NCBI GenBank assembly: GCA_903813345.2
Contig: CAIIXF020000003.1
Coordinates: 464,633-528,632, forward strand
Reading direction: 5' to 3'
DNA: 64,000 nucleotides
Source: Owenia fusiformis
Lineage: Eukaryota; Annelida; Polychaeta; Sabellida; Oweniidae
Shown: positions 55,088-64,000 of the stretch, piece by piece
Position numbering within the stretch: the first letter of the stretch is position 1
How the letters are laid out: each line of letters opens with the position of its first letter
Made by a program: the position numbers and the translations under genes
The notes under the pieces: model-generated
The model's database searches: none
Told to the model about the DNA's origin: nothing
The model's input: only the letters and a program-made list of their open reading frames with translations

Positions 55088-55312
55088 AAAAGGCCTGCAC
55101 TTTTGGTGAAAATTGCGTCAGAAATAGGGGAAATTTGTGAGGATGGGTGGATTAGGGACAGCTTAAGAGATAATCCAATCAACTTGATTATCATCCTAAT
55201 GTCATTTATTGAAGATAAGACATGGATCTAACAGAACCATTTGATTTTGTGGTTAAAGTATTCTTCGAACTAAAGATATAGCCCTTTGAAAATGGCTTGC
55301 CATACCTTACAT
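55088..55312 (-). repeat. Inverted repeat arm, right
   Basis: Partner of 49665-49892. Its outer end merges with the minus-strand cysteine-rich coding tail. Confidence 0.8.
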
Positions 55313-55500
55313 GCTCCTTTCCAGATATACTTTTTTGCTGTATGAACGCAATACACGGTATCTATGTCAGTCTTATCGATTGTAATTGTGTGCGCAAATG
55401 CCTCTACATTCTGAACAAGCAAGGTTGCATTCCATGCCATTCTGTGACATGAACATCGCATGCTCGTTAATTCTGTTTTATTGTTGCATTGCACCATTTC
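55270..55500 (-). pseudogene. PIN-like transposon protein, cysteine-rich C-terminal tail
   Basis: Minus-strand reading shows LTSMRCSCHR and then a cysteine-dense continuation of the C-x-C, N-G-x-x-C, C-x-x-C type. Such tails, with closely spaced C-x-C and C-x-x-C pairs, close the multi-copy PIN-like family whose other parts are at 27.4, 33.1 and 63.3 kb. The stretch is partial and broken. Confidence 0.35.
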
Positions 55501-55963
55501 AAGAATATTTTTCGGAGCAACTTATATTGTTCTTCCAATTGGACAGTAGTTGCTGTTAACAACTTCTCATCCCCACCACTGAAAAGCATTCTAATAGACT
55601 CAGTTGCGTTCCAACAATAAACAATTGGAAATAATTCAATGAATTGTTGAAATCTAATATTGTAATGGTTTCACTATCTGTTTTTGTTGGGTTCTGAAAA
55701 TGCATACTTCTCCTTTTAGTGGCATTTTAAAGTGATAATAAAAACTTAGAAAAGCACCAACCCAATCACTTTTACTGCCAAATATATTTTGCACCAAAAT
55801 ATACACTCACATAACACGGAAATATTAATATGATTAATTAGCCAAAGAATCTGTTTTAAGGTCATTTTAAAAGTTACCTCTCCCTCCATAAGCGACAAAA
55901 GACATATTTAATTTGGCTATTATCTTAAATTCATCAAGTGTGTAGTCTCTCAGAAGACAGACA

Positions 55964-56149
55964 TCATTTTTGATTTGGAACATCCCTGGCTGCTGTTGTT
56001 CGATTTGTTATTGTGACCTGTTGTTCCAGCTGCTGCTGTTTCGCTTTTGGTGTGAGTTTAATCACTCTTCTACTTGGCTCTTGTGTGTGTTCACCAACCG
56101 GCCTTTTTGTTCTTTTGGTTGGTATTTTGCAGTTGGTCTCATCTTCCAT
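55964..56149 (-). CDS. Hypothetical basic 61-residue ORF or first exon
   Basis: On the minus strand an acceptor-like TTCTTTTTTAG is followed by ATG and MEDETNCKIPTKRTKRPVGE, then RRVIKLTPKAKQQQLEQQV. Basic start and Gln-rich coil look like a real protein N-terminus. It stops after NQK; a splice continuation was not seen. Host exon or the start of a transposon polyprotein are both possible. Confidence 0.3.
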   Translation of the reverse strand: MEDETNCKIPTKRTKRPVGEHTQEPSRRVIKLTPKAKQQQLEQQVTITNRTTAARDVPNQK

Positions 56150-57598
56150 CCTTGAAGAGCTAAAAAAGAACCATAAAACATCAGAATAATTTATAAACAT
56201 TGCTCTGCTTAAATAACCATATTATATTGTTATAACAAAATAACAATTCGGATTGTTCATTGCTAAACAAAAACTGATAATAAACAATCAGGACTGACGA
56301 TACCGTTGATATTATAATATGGTTGGACTTAATTAGCAAATTTGCTATATTGCTAAGTTCTGTAATTAATTTCCTGAAAATTGTCTTCTTTTGACTGATT
56401 TTATTCAAACAGTCATAACTTTTTATCTAGCCATCAGATGTTGATGAAATTTTCAATACATGCTGTCAATATTATGTTCTAACATTTCAAACCATCATAA
56501 CATACAAATTCTAGCATATAGATAAGCAATTATATCATTGATCATGATATCAATGAGAAAAATAGAATACATTCAAATAATATTCTATGTGATCATAAAA
56601 ATAAAATAATACCATCCAAAAATCCAAATTAAATCATAATTTTCACCTCGTTTTATCAAGTATTGTTTTCACTGTCCAAATCATTGAATATTTGATCAAA
56701 ATTGTCTTCAGTGGCCCTAATACATATGAGAGTTCGAGCTCTAGCAACAGCCTTTTTAAACCCCATTTTCTTTATTTCAAATAATATTAGAGAAAACATT
56801 GGTTTATTCTATAAAGAAGTAAAAAATATCATTAACTTCCTGTTACGTTTATGTTTCGTCCTCTACAAACATAATCTACAAGGTTAGACATAGCCTGACA
56901 TCTATAAATACAACAAAAAACTGATAAGCGTAGTATGTGTATAAAAGTCGACTATAGTAGACGAGTAGAGTTAAACCCGATTCAAGAGGAATGAAAACTG
57001 AATAGTTACAAGAATATAATGCATAAAAGTATCTATGGGCCTTTATTTGAAAGAGAGTTGTATGAATTATTTTTGTCTTGTTATAAAGGCCTGTGTTTGT
57101 TTATTTTGATCAGTTCTCAATAAACTCCAAGTGGTCTAAAAAAAACAAAAATTGAAACTCTCACTTGAAAACGATAAAATGTGCTGACTCAGCACTTTTG
57201 GGCCTGATTCAGAACCTGTCACATATCAATTTTTCATGTCTAGAGTTTTTTGGTCAATTCCAGGCTGGCTTAATCTAGTGAAATCAAATACATTTCATCT
57301 CTTCATACTCCATACATGATATTAATCTAACTGGAAGTATTACTTGACTTAAATTGCCAATAAGTTTTTGAAAATTTATATTTTGGAAAATGGGGTAGGA
57401 GTAGCTTAGTATTAGCCAATATAACATGAGATTGGTTAAAGAAGCGTTGTAACTACTTTACTACTCCATCAATTCAATGATTATAATCCATTTGAAGTTT
57501 AAATTAATAATCCTGCTTGGTAAAACACATTTTTTATACAAAAATGTAATTGAAATTCCGTGATTTGAACAATGAAAAATGGTATGGGCACTTTATTA
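56150..57598. other. No feature seen
   Basis: AT-rich intergenic or intronic DNA; no supportable frame, repeat or RNA. Confidence 0.4.
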
Positions 57599-57625
57599 GA
57601 GATTTTACATTTTGGCATGCCAACC

Positions 57626-57681
57626 TAAAGTCCTTGCGATGGCATGGGTGCACTAAGGTCCTTGCGATGGCATGGGTGCAC
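57626..57681. repeat. 28-bp tandem duplication
   Basis: TAARGTCCTTGCGATGGCAT plus GGGTGCAC twice. Confidence 0.95.
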
Positions 57682-57970
57682 TAAGGTCCTATCACTTTTG
57701 GAAGAGTTTATTTTCATTCATAAGGTAGTATAGGAGTCTACATTTTATAAGCACAACATTTGAATACACACTCAGTGGAGCCAGTTCCTTGAATAAAACC
57801 TAGACATTGCAAATCTATGAAGTAAATATACTAGTATATAACTTATCACTATGCAAAAGACCCCATGCAGAACAGTTCTAGTGATAAAAACAACCATTTT
57901 TAACCATTGGGTTCCATATACAAATTAAAATGTGTTGGTTCATGCTTGCACATTGATGAATAAACAAAAT

Positions 57971-58330
57971 ATTTGTTCATACAAACTAGAGAACGTAAAA
58001 CATCTGCGTTCATACACACTGGAGAACGTAAAACATCTGCGTTCATACACCCTGGAGAAAGTACATATTATTTGTTGATACAAAATGTCTGTTCATAAAC
58101 AATGGAGTACATGTACATGATATTTGTTCATACATACTGGAGAAAGTATATACACAGGCGTGTTGGTTCATATACATGTTCATACTGGAGATTTAACGTA
58201 ATGTCTCTATATACAATATATTGATTCTGAAACATAGTGAATAAAAATATAAAATATTGGTTTAAGCACATGGGAAATGAGCCTAAGTTTCGGTTCATAC
58301 ATACTGGAGAAAGTATATACACAGGAGTGT
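57971..58330. repeat. 33-bp minisatellite with ACTGGAGAA core
   Basis: GTTCATACACACTGGAGAAC repeats at 57975, 58008 and 58041, then less regularly at 58091, 58126, and 58292; another ACACTGGAGAAAGTAC is at 58860. The core reads HTGE in one frame, like the linker of C2H2 fingers, but the 33-bp spacing does not fit 84-bp fingers. Confidence 0.85.
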
Positions 58331-59439
58331 GACTCAGAAAATGTGACTAAAACAGTTAAAAGTTGGACTTTTGGAAAGGTCACCAAACAGAATCTATTGC
58401 ATTTTTCAGAAAGTGTGCCAAATTATTATTTGAAATGATAGGAGCTTTGAAAATTTGAATTCATTCCTAGAAATAGAAAAAAATGAGAAAACTGATTTAG
58501 AAAGCAATCCATTTTCTTTTTATGATCACATTTTTTGTTTCATCAACTTTTCAAAATTCCGAAGCTCGTATGAAGCAATATACTGGTATATGGCACATAT
58601 TTTGAAAAATTCAGAACATTCTGTATGGCGACATTTTTAAAGGTAAACTTTTTAAGCATTTTTCAGTCACAACAAAGTCTCACATGATGTTTAGAGTCAT
58701 TCTGAGCATGTTCATTGTGATCCTGGTCATGTAAATGAGTAGTAGTAAAACTGATTGATGGGCAAAACAGAACTCTATTCAGTTTTAAGAAATCGAATAT
58801 CCACGTGTTTTTTCATTTCCTGTTTTGTGTAAATTTCGAATAACTACTTCCTTAACCCACACTGGAGAAAGTACAAACTGTTAGTTTATACATCCTGAAG
58901 AATGGAGAAAATATGACGTTTGAGATGTTTAAGATGTTTGATTTATACTGAACAATCATACACACAAGAGAGACTATGAGAATATTGATTAATCCAATCT
59001 GAGTAATATGATGGATAGTTGGTTCTTCAAAATAAGAGGTTTACTTAGATTTTGAATATCAATATAGATTTGTATCAAGTGTAATAAAAACAATCTGATC
59101 TTCGTAACTTACTTAACTTTAAGCATACGGATTAATATTCTATGGATCTACATTTAATGCAGAGTTCCTGTGACAGTGGCATTTATTTTTAGTGATCAAG
59201 AAAGTACTTTGAACACTCCCGCCAAGTTATATAGGAAGACGTCAGAGCATTTTCAAATGAAAATCAGAATTCTGATAAACATCGCATCTAAAATCACGTC
59301 TGTGTCTATGATGCAAGAAGAGAGGGTCATGGTATTCCATGATGGAGCATTTTGGAAACCCTTCTTTATAAAATGTGTAAACCATTCTTAGACATTGCAA
59401 TACTGAAAATGGGCTATTGGTATGCACTGTGTACAAGTA

Positions 59440-59535
59440 ATACCGATTGCTCCGATTTTCACTACAGCGCCCTGCTGATTGAGTATTTTGTTCAAAATTG
59501 AACAAACGGAGCAGCAAATGTGACGCAGGCATCAG
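59440..59535. mobile_element. Partial copy of the 44855 palindromic MITE
   Basis: Shares GATTTTCACTAYRGCGCCC, GATTGAGTATTTTGTTCAAA and GCAAATGTGACNC with 44855-45000; the right half is mostly deleted. Confidence 0.75.
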
Positions 59536-59783
59536 TGTAGTATGAATTCATTATGTCAGGATACCAGTACTAAGTTTGCAAACATGCATGTCAACTATGG
59601 CCAATCAGAAGAGTACACCCCTTCTATATGATAATATAAACCCTTCCTACACATTGGTTTAGCTTTGGATCACTATGCTATCACTATGTGGCAGAAATGC
59701 ATTCTGATTGGATATAAATGATCACATGACCTTAGTTCACCTTAGTTCAGGAGATGGCATGCCAAAATGTAAAATCTCTATTA

Positions 59784-60229
59784 AGACAATTATTGTAACC
59801 TAACATCCTTCTATTTGGGTCAATAGGGTTTATTGTGCTAGTAATTTCATCCGAATTCTCCAAATATCATATGTTGCAGATTGAGACATAATATGATAAT
59901 AATTGCTACATCTAAACAATATCTTGTTTGCAACTTAAAATCATGAAAAAGTTGAAAAATACCCCAAAAATAGCGAAAAAATGGGAAAAGTAAAAAGCAA
60001 GTAAAATCTTGAATTCTCAAAATCCCAGTTATTTTATTGCAGATTATGAATTTTGTTTCCCTTTTCTTGAAGATGTACGTTGTATTGTTCTCTTCATCTG
60101 TTCTCATCTTTTCTCTCATATGACCATCTTGTTTTCTTATAATGCTGCTCCCGATGTACCATGAAGTAGATAGAATTGTTAATGGAGCAGTGATCACTAT
60201 TTCCAAATGAATTTGTTATTACTCTATTC
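59784..60229. other. No supported gene
   Basis: A 119-codon minus-strand frame (59847-60206) has low-complexity composition and no motif. Confidence 0.3.
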
Positions 60230-61350
60230 GCCAAATGAATAGGCGCAGTGCATGTCAAAATATGTAAGGTCATCTAGTATTTTTTTTGAACTGATACTCT
60301 TCTAAGATATGAGATCTATTTAAAAAGGTGCATCATCACCAACGTGCAAAGGTCAATGTTTTTGCTATAAATTGGGCAACAATGATCTACACTACCTGTA
60401 ATGAATAGGTATAAGGGACGTTATTAGAGAGATTTCGCACATACGTAAAATACAACTTATAACGTATACTTCTAAGAAGATGTACATGGTGCTTCATAAT
60501 GTGGGTATTTCGTGAGGAAAAATCTTCTCGGACTGTAATAAATAAAGGTCAAAGGGATGCCTTTTGTACTTTCTTGAATTGTAGCATGTTTAGTTGATCC
60601 AAATGTGTTTGTCTAGAATAAAATAGGCTCATCTCGTAGTACATACATATAGACCCATCTCTTCTCAAATTGACTTTTTGGAGATGCTCATTATAAAACA
60701 CCCTGTATGTCATTTGTTGAGCTACTGAATGGGTCGTTTCCAGGAATTGCTAGAACCTACTGGTTTGATTGGTGTTTCAAATTGATGGTTAAAGTATTTG
60801 ATTGGATACTGTTCCTACTCAGCCGATTAATTTAGAAAATGCTTGCGGTCAATTGTTCCACACACATGTACGTGTATATACAATTTTGTAAGTTCATTGA
60901 ACTTATACTGATCATGAAAACTTTGAAATAATCAACTTGTTTATGTAATGACTCACTTGAAAGGATCATGACTCACTTTAAAGGATCGTGTTTAGAATAC
61001 ACTACAACTACTAGGACACGGAAGCAAGCATTTAATTATAATGTGCATAATCTACACGTGCAGATGACAGTGCATTCACAGTCTCTGGTTGATGGAGCTT
61101 TTCTGTATCGGGAATAGTTATGTTCCATTAAGTACAATTTAAAATTGATTTTAGTAAATATAATAGTTCGACATGACCCTTTAAACTATACGTATACGTA
61201 TAAGTTGTACTTTCACTTATGTGCGAAATCTCTCTATTATCACAATACTAATGACATTGCTCACTTTTTAGGTTAGTTCCCATGCGTCATACAAAAAATA
61301 ATCAAAATAAATTAATATTGGATGGAGGGGGATCGGATGGAGGGGGATAA
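60230..61350. mobile_element. Partial copy of the 831-bp foldback element, split by an insertion
   Basis: 60230-60426 and 61235-61350 together match the left arm of 31947-32361 (ATATGTAAGGTNNTCTAGNA, GATCTATTWAAAAAGG, then after the break ACAATACTAATG and GGATGGAGGGGG). The break coincides with the element 60427-61234. Confidence 0.7.
60427..61234. mobile_element. TIR element with TATTA duplication, 808 bp
   Basis: GAGAGATTTCGCACATA on the left and its inverse on the right, imperfect homology continuing for about 45 bp (ACAACTTATA, GTATAC). TATTA on both sides (60422-60426, 61235-61239); removing the element and one TATTA restores the foldback repeat, which proves insertion and gives the exact duplication. 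No transposase. Confidence 0.85.
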
Positions 61351-62020
61351 CGTGTATATAAGACTAGATAAGACATGCTACTTGAATTTAAAAGTGATGA
61401 TATCCTTCAATAAGGCTATTCTATGCCTTCCAGCTATCGCCGAATATATTTGATCCTGTTGTCATGTGATTTTTTAATGATGGGACCAATGTTGTTGCCT
61501 TCTGTCTCATCCATTAAAAGAATATATAGGTTATTTACTGGGAGTTTATTGCCAAAGGTCGATATCATATTTTCTGAGGAATAAAAAACATATTCAATCC
61601 TGACCAGTAATAACCTATTTATTCCATACACATCCCTCTAAAATGCTACATTTGGATAATGCAAACATTATATTAATAAGTGAAATTTCAAAGTTTATTA
61701 ACATAATTGTCTATGTACATATAATACTGTAAAAATTAACAATAATAACAATATTAATAAGAAAAAACAAAAATAGGTTAAAATTAACCAGGAAACAAAA
61801 AATAGGTTAATAATATCCAATATTAATAATTAACTATTACTAATAGATCTCAGCCTCTGCTGGCATATGATATGACCCTTGTCTAACCATACTGTTCTTG
61901 TGTGAGTACAGGTCCTAAGCCTTTGTGTGATGCTTCTATTTCCACTGTATATTCCAAAGAATAGTCTGCAAAAGCTAACGTATCTTCATTGGCATGGAAC
62001 ATTTGTTCTGCAGCAAGTAA
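61351..62020. other. No feature seen
   Basis: AT-rich; AATAATAATA low complexity near 61740-61830. Confidence 0.4.
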
Positions 62021-62105
62021 CGGAAAGTCTCTGTAGTGGATTCCAGAAAGTCTCTGTAGTGGATATCAGAAAGTCTCTGTAGTGGATATCAGAAAGTCTC
62101 TTATG
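62021..62105. repeat. 23-bp tandem repeat, 3.6 copies
   Basis: Unit GAAAGTCTCTGTAGTGGATA plus TCA at 62023, 62046, 62069, 62092. Confidence 0.95.
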
Positions 62106-62163
62106 ACAAATGGAACTACTGTTACAACAACTTAGAAAAGTCCCTGTAGCAATCAGCGTTAGC

Positions 62164-62450
62164 CCTATATGCATTTTTGATTTATCTAGACTACCCAACT
62201 TATCACAATTTTGTTTTCTGCCCTTCGAATAATCTCAGGTGAGTGATAACTTGGAACATATTCATAAAATATTGAACGTTTTCATTAGTTCCAGAGATTT
62301 GATCGGAGTTGTCATTCATTGGCCCTATATGCATTTTTCATTATCAAATGTTATTGTGTGCACACTCGAGTGACTGTCATTGATATTCAACAAAAATTTA
62401 TCTAGATCTAGACTTTCCAACTTACCACAATTTTGTTTTCTGCCCCTCGA
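62164..62450. repeat. Imperfect direct duplication
   Basis: CCCTATATGCATTTTT and CACAATTTTGTTTTCTGCCC each occur twice (62164-62226 and 62323-62448); the second copy has about 60 extra bases. Confidence 0.8.
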
Positions 62451-62850
62451 AAATGTATTCCTTGCACAGGAGGAAACTCATCAGAGGTTTTAGGATTCAC
62501 GGCTCTGCGACCTGTAGTACCCGGGCTAAGGAACAACTCCTCCCCCTCTTCAACTAAAGTCCAAGTCATAGGCCCAGTTCTTGTTGATAATCAACAATAG
62601 GCTAGATTATATCTACGATTTTTATTTTTTGCAAATGTATCACCGGGATCAACCAGCAGAAAATGACGCTTTTCTCAAATTATCAAAATAAATACGCAAC
62701 GCATAGTTGCAAGTTTATGTTGTATCTAAATTAAGAGATAAGTATCAAAAAGTGTAGACTATTATTTAAACAATTAATACTGACAAGGGTTTGCGGTATA
62801 GTTTACAAAATATGTCCCTTGCTTTGCCCGGCATAGCATATAATATTAAG
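62451..62850. other. No feature seen
   Basis: No frame or repeat assigned. Confidence 0.35.
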
Positions 62851-63004
62851 CAAATATTTTTCATTCTATGGAGGGCAATACCTGTTCATCTTTTAATGAT
62901 TTTGCAGCATGTATTGCCCGTAGCCCGAAGGGCGAGGGAAATACATGCTGCAAAAATCGTTGAAATTGCAACAGGTATTGCCCGAACATAGAATGAAATA
63001 TTTG
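62851..63004. mobile_element. Palindromic MITE, 154 bp
   Basis: CAAATATTTTTCATTCTATG mirrors the end; inner arms GGGCAATACCTGTT / AACAGGTATTGCCC and GCAGCATGTATT / AATACATGCTGC. The centre is CCCGAAGGGC. Confidence 0.9.
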
Positions 63005-63312
63005 TTTTATTATTATATCATTGCTAGACTTATTGGTTGGTGGTGATTTGTGTCTCCTTTTCCCAATGATTTCAAATGCTTTCTCATATATTGTCTCATG
63101 TTAGAATTATAGAGAAGCTATGGTTTAGGATATTGAGATATTATGTTCCATTAATAGAATGTCATTTTCCTCTCTAAAGTAGAGATTTTTTGTTTACTTT
63201 TTGCAATTGCTAATATCAAAATAACTTAACTTTCTGCATTGAAGAAGAAGTGAAATCTTGCATTCTGAAGTGAAATCCTTGTTTGGTACACTTGTAGATT
63301 TAAATGGTTTCA

Positions 63313-64000
63313 TTATTGCATTTTGCAGAGTACTCTTTGCTGTTTTAACAGGCATTCCATCTGCTGTAGCAAGTGCCCATGGGATTGGCCCAAGAGGATA
63401 TTGGAGGAATTTTTTAGATCAATATTACGTTTTAGGGCATGCGGTAAAAGTTGTCCAAATAAGTTTCTGTGTGCAGTTATTTCTACTGTTTTGTTGTCTT
63501 TTGTAGTGACTTTCTTTTTTAGGTTTAATGTTGCAAATGTTGCTAATCTCATCCTTTTTATTGGGGTGTGAAACGTTTTTTCCTCTGGACAAATCATTCA
63601 TTTTTAAATGTGCTAAATGCAGTCTCACCTTTTTCTAATGCTGCATCTGCAACATTTTCTGGTGCCTTTTCACCAGATGACAAGCTTGAAAACATTTTTT
63701 TCGTCATAATTTGTTTTAAGTGTTCTGGCTTTATCCCAAATTGAATTATGTATGTTTTAGTGAAAACACTAGTTAGAATCTGCACCTCAGTATATTTAGA
63801 GATGTATTTAATAACAAAACCTTAATTCATCCTCGAAAGATTTATATGTTTGAAAAAGAGAGTTGGTGTTCCTGCTGGAATTCTACTATTAATTGAAATC
63901 TGTGTTGGGTTCCCCATGGCTGTTTCAGCATTGACTTTCCTAGCAGGTGGAATGCTATGTCTATTTGTCTTGCCTTTTTATGAATGTGATCTACAAGGCA
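63313..64000 (-). pseudogene. PIN-like transposon protein, N-terminal part (runs off the edge)
   Basis: Minus strand from the right edge: NAETAMGNPTQISINSRIPA, GIKPEHLKQIMTKKMFSSLS, EKGETAFSTFKNE, then KRMRLATFATLNLKKKVTTK and ITAHRNLFGQLL. Lys-rich blocks of the form L-x-T-F-x-x-x-x-x-x-K and [AV]-x-R-[ND]-[LI]-F-G-[QR]-L precede the D-G-N-x-L PIN-like domain in the abundant invertebrate family whose other parts are at 33.1, 27.4 and 55.4 kb. The copy is broken and continues beyond position 64000. Confidence 0.5.

Larger units (their letters stand above)
57599..59778. mobile_element. TIR element with TATTA flanks, 2180 bp
   Basis: A perfect 24-bp inverted repeat, GAGATTTTACATTTTGGCAT plus GCCA, ends the segment on both sides; TATTA lies directly outside both ends (57594-57598, 59779-59783). 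The interior holds a minisatellite, a MITE fragment and no transposase. See the element at 60427 for the same GAGA start and flank. Confidence 0.75.

Noticed and set aside
57971-58330. Working C2H2 zinc-finger gene
   Set aside because: No Cys-x2-Cys or His spacing and a 33-bp instead of 84-bp period.

Overview
The window is AT-rich nuclear DNA from an animal, most likely a marine invertebrate. No bacterial-style genes are present. Coding signal comes as short exons bounded by AG and GT, and almost every recognisable longer protein match is a decayed transposon fragment. The mix (OTU protease and PIF1-like helicase pieces, piggyBac, pogo/Tigger and palindromic MITEs, a CR1/Jockey-like LINE, tyrosine-recombinase pieces, and a multi-copy family with PIN-nuclease-like motifs) fits a mollusc, echinoderm, hemichordate or cnidarian-grade genome. 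The species cannot be named from sequence alone. Two assembly gaps are present (35051-35073 and 47501-48000).

Layout. 1-5 kb: decayed transposon coding pieces (hAT/DUF4371, OTU N-half, a repeated TE motif, PIF1-like helicase tail), an exact 265-bp tandem duplication and a 25-bp triplication. 5-10 kb: two near-identical piggyBac derivatives with TTAA duplications, and between them a clear P2RX7_C-type terminal exon carrying one in-frame stop. 10-16 kb: a C2H2 zinc-finger remnant, a minus-strand LINE tail, a GC-rich 62-bp tandem repeat and an OTU C-half. 17-25 kb: a 275-bp palindrome just upstream of a 44-codon start exon, a TA-flanked MITE, recombinase-like pieces, a two-exon 42-residue membrane microprotein candidate and a 21-bp minisatellite. 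25-33 kb: a 1.06-kb MITE with about 190-bp inverted ends, pogo transposase and PIN-like remnants, triplicated acceptor/mini-exon units and an 831-bp near-perfect palindrome.

32.9-45.5 kb holds the best host-gene evidence: plus-strand exons at 32941-33003, 35477-35602, 38075-38146, 38412-38623, 44683-44820 and 45367-45447. All have phase-1 boundaries (the terminal one at its acceptor) and every internal one has a length divisible by three. They encode an EGF-like module, a second cysteine-rich module, a hydrophobic segment with a short tail ending in a stop, and what looks like the first helix of a CAP (SCP/CRISP) domain. This suggests a shuffled extracellular or membrane gene, possibly with alternative ends. 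Its introns contain a 30-bp satellite split by a LINE, and the LINE is itself split by a 6.7-kb segment whose left end looks piggyBac-like.

46-64 kb is intronic or intergenic and repeat-rich: a second inverted OTU copy, 225-bp inverted arms 5.6 kb apart, a hAT-like MITE, two unrelated-looking elements that both begin GAGA, end TCTC and are flanked by TATTA, another palindromic MITE, and at the right edge the N-terminal part of the PIN-like transposon protein on the minus strand.
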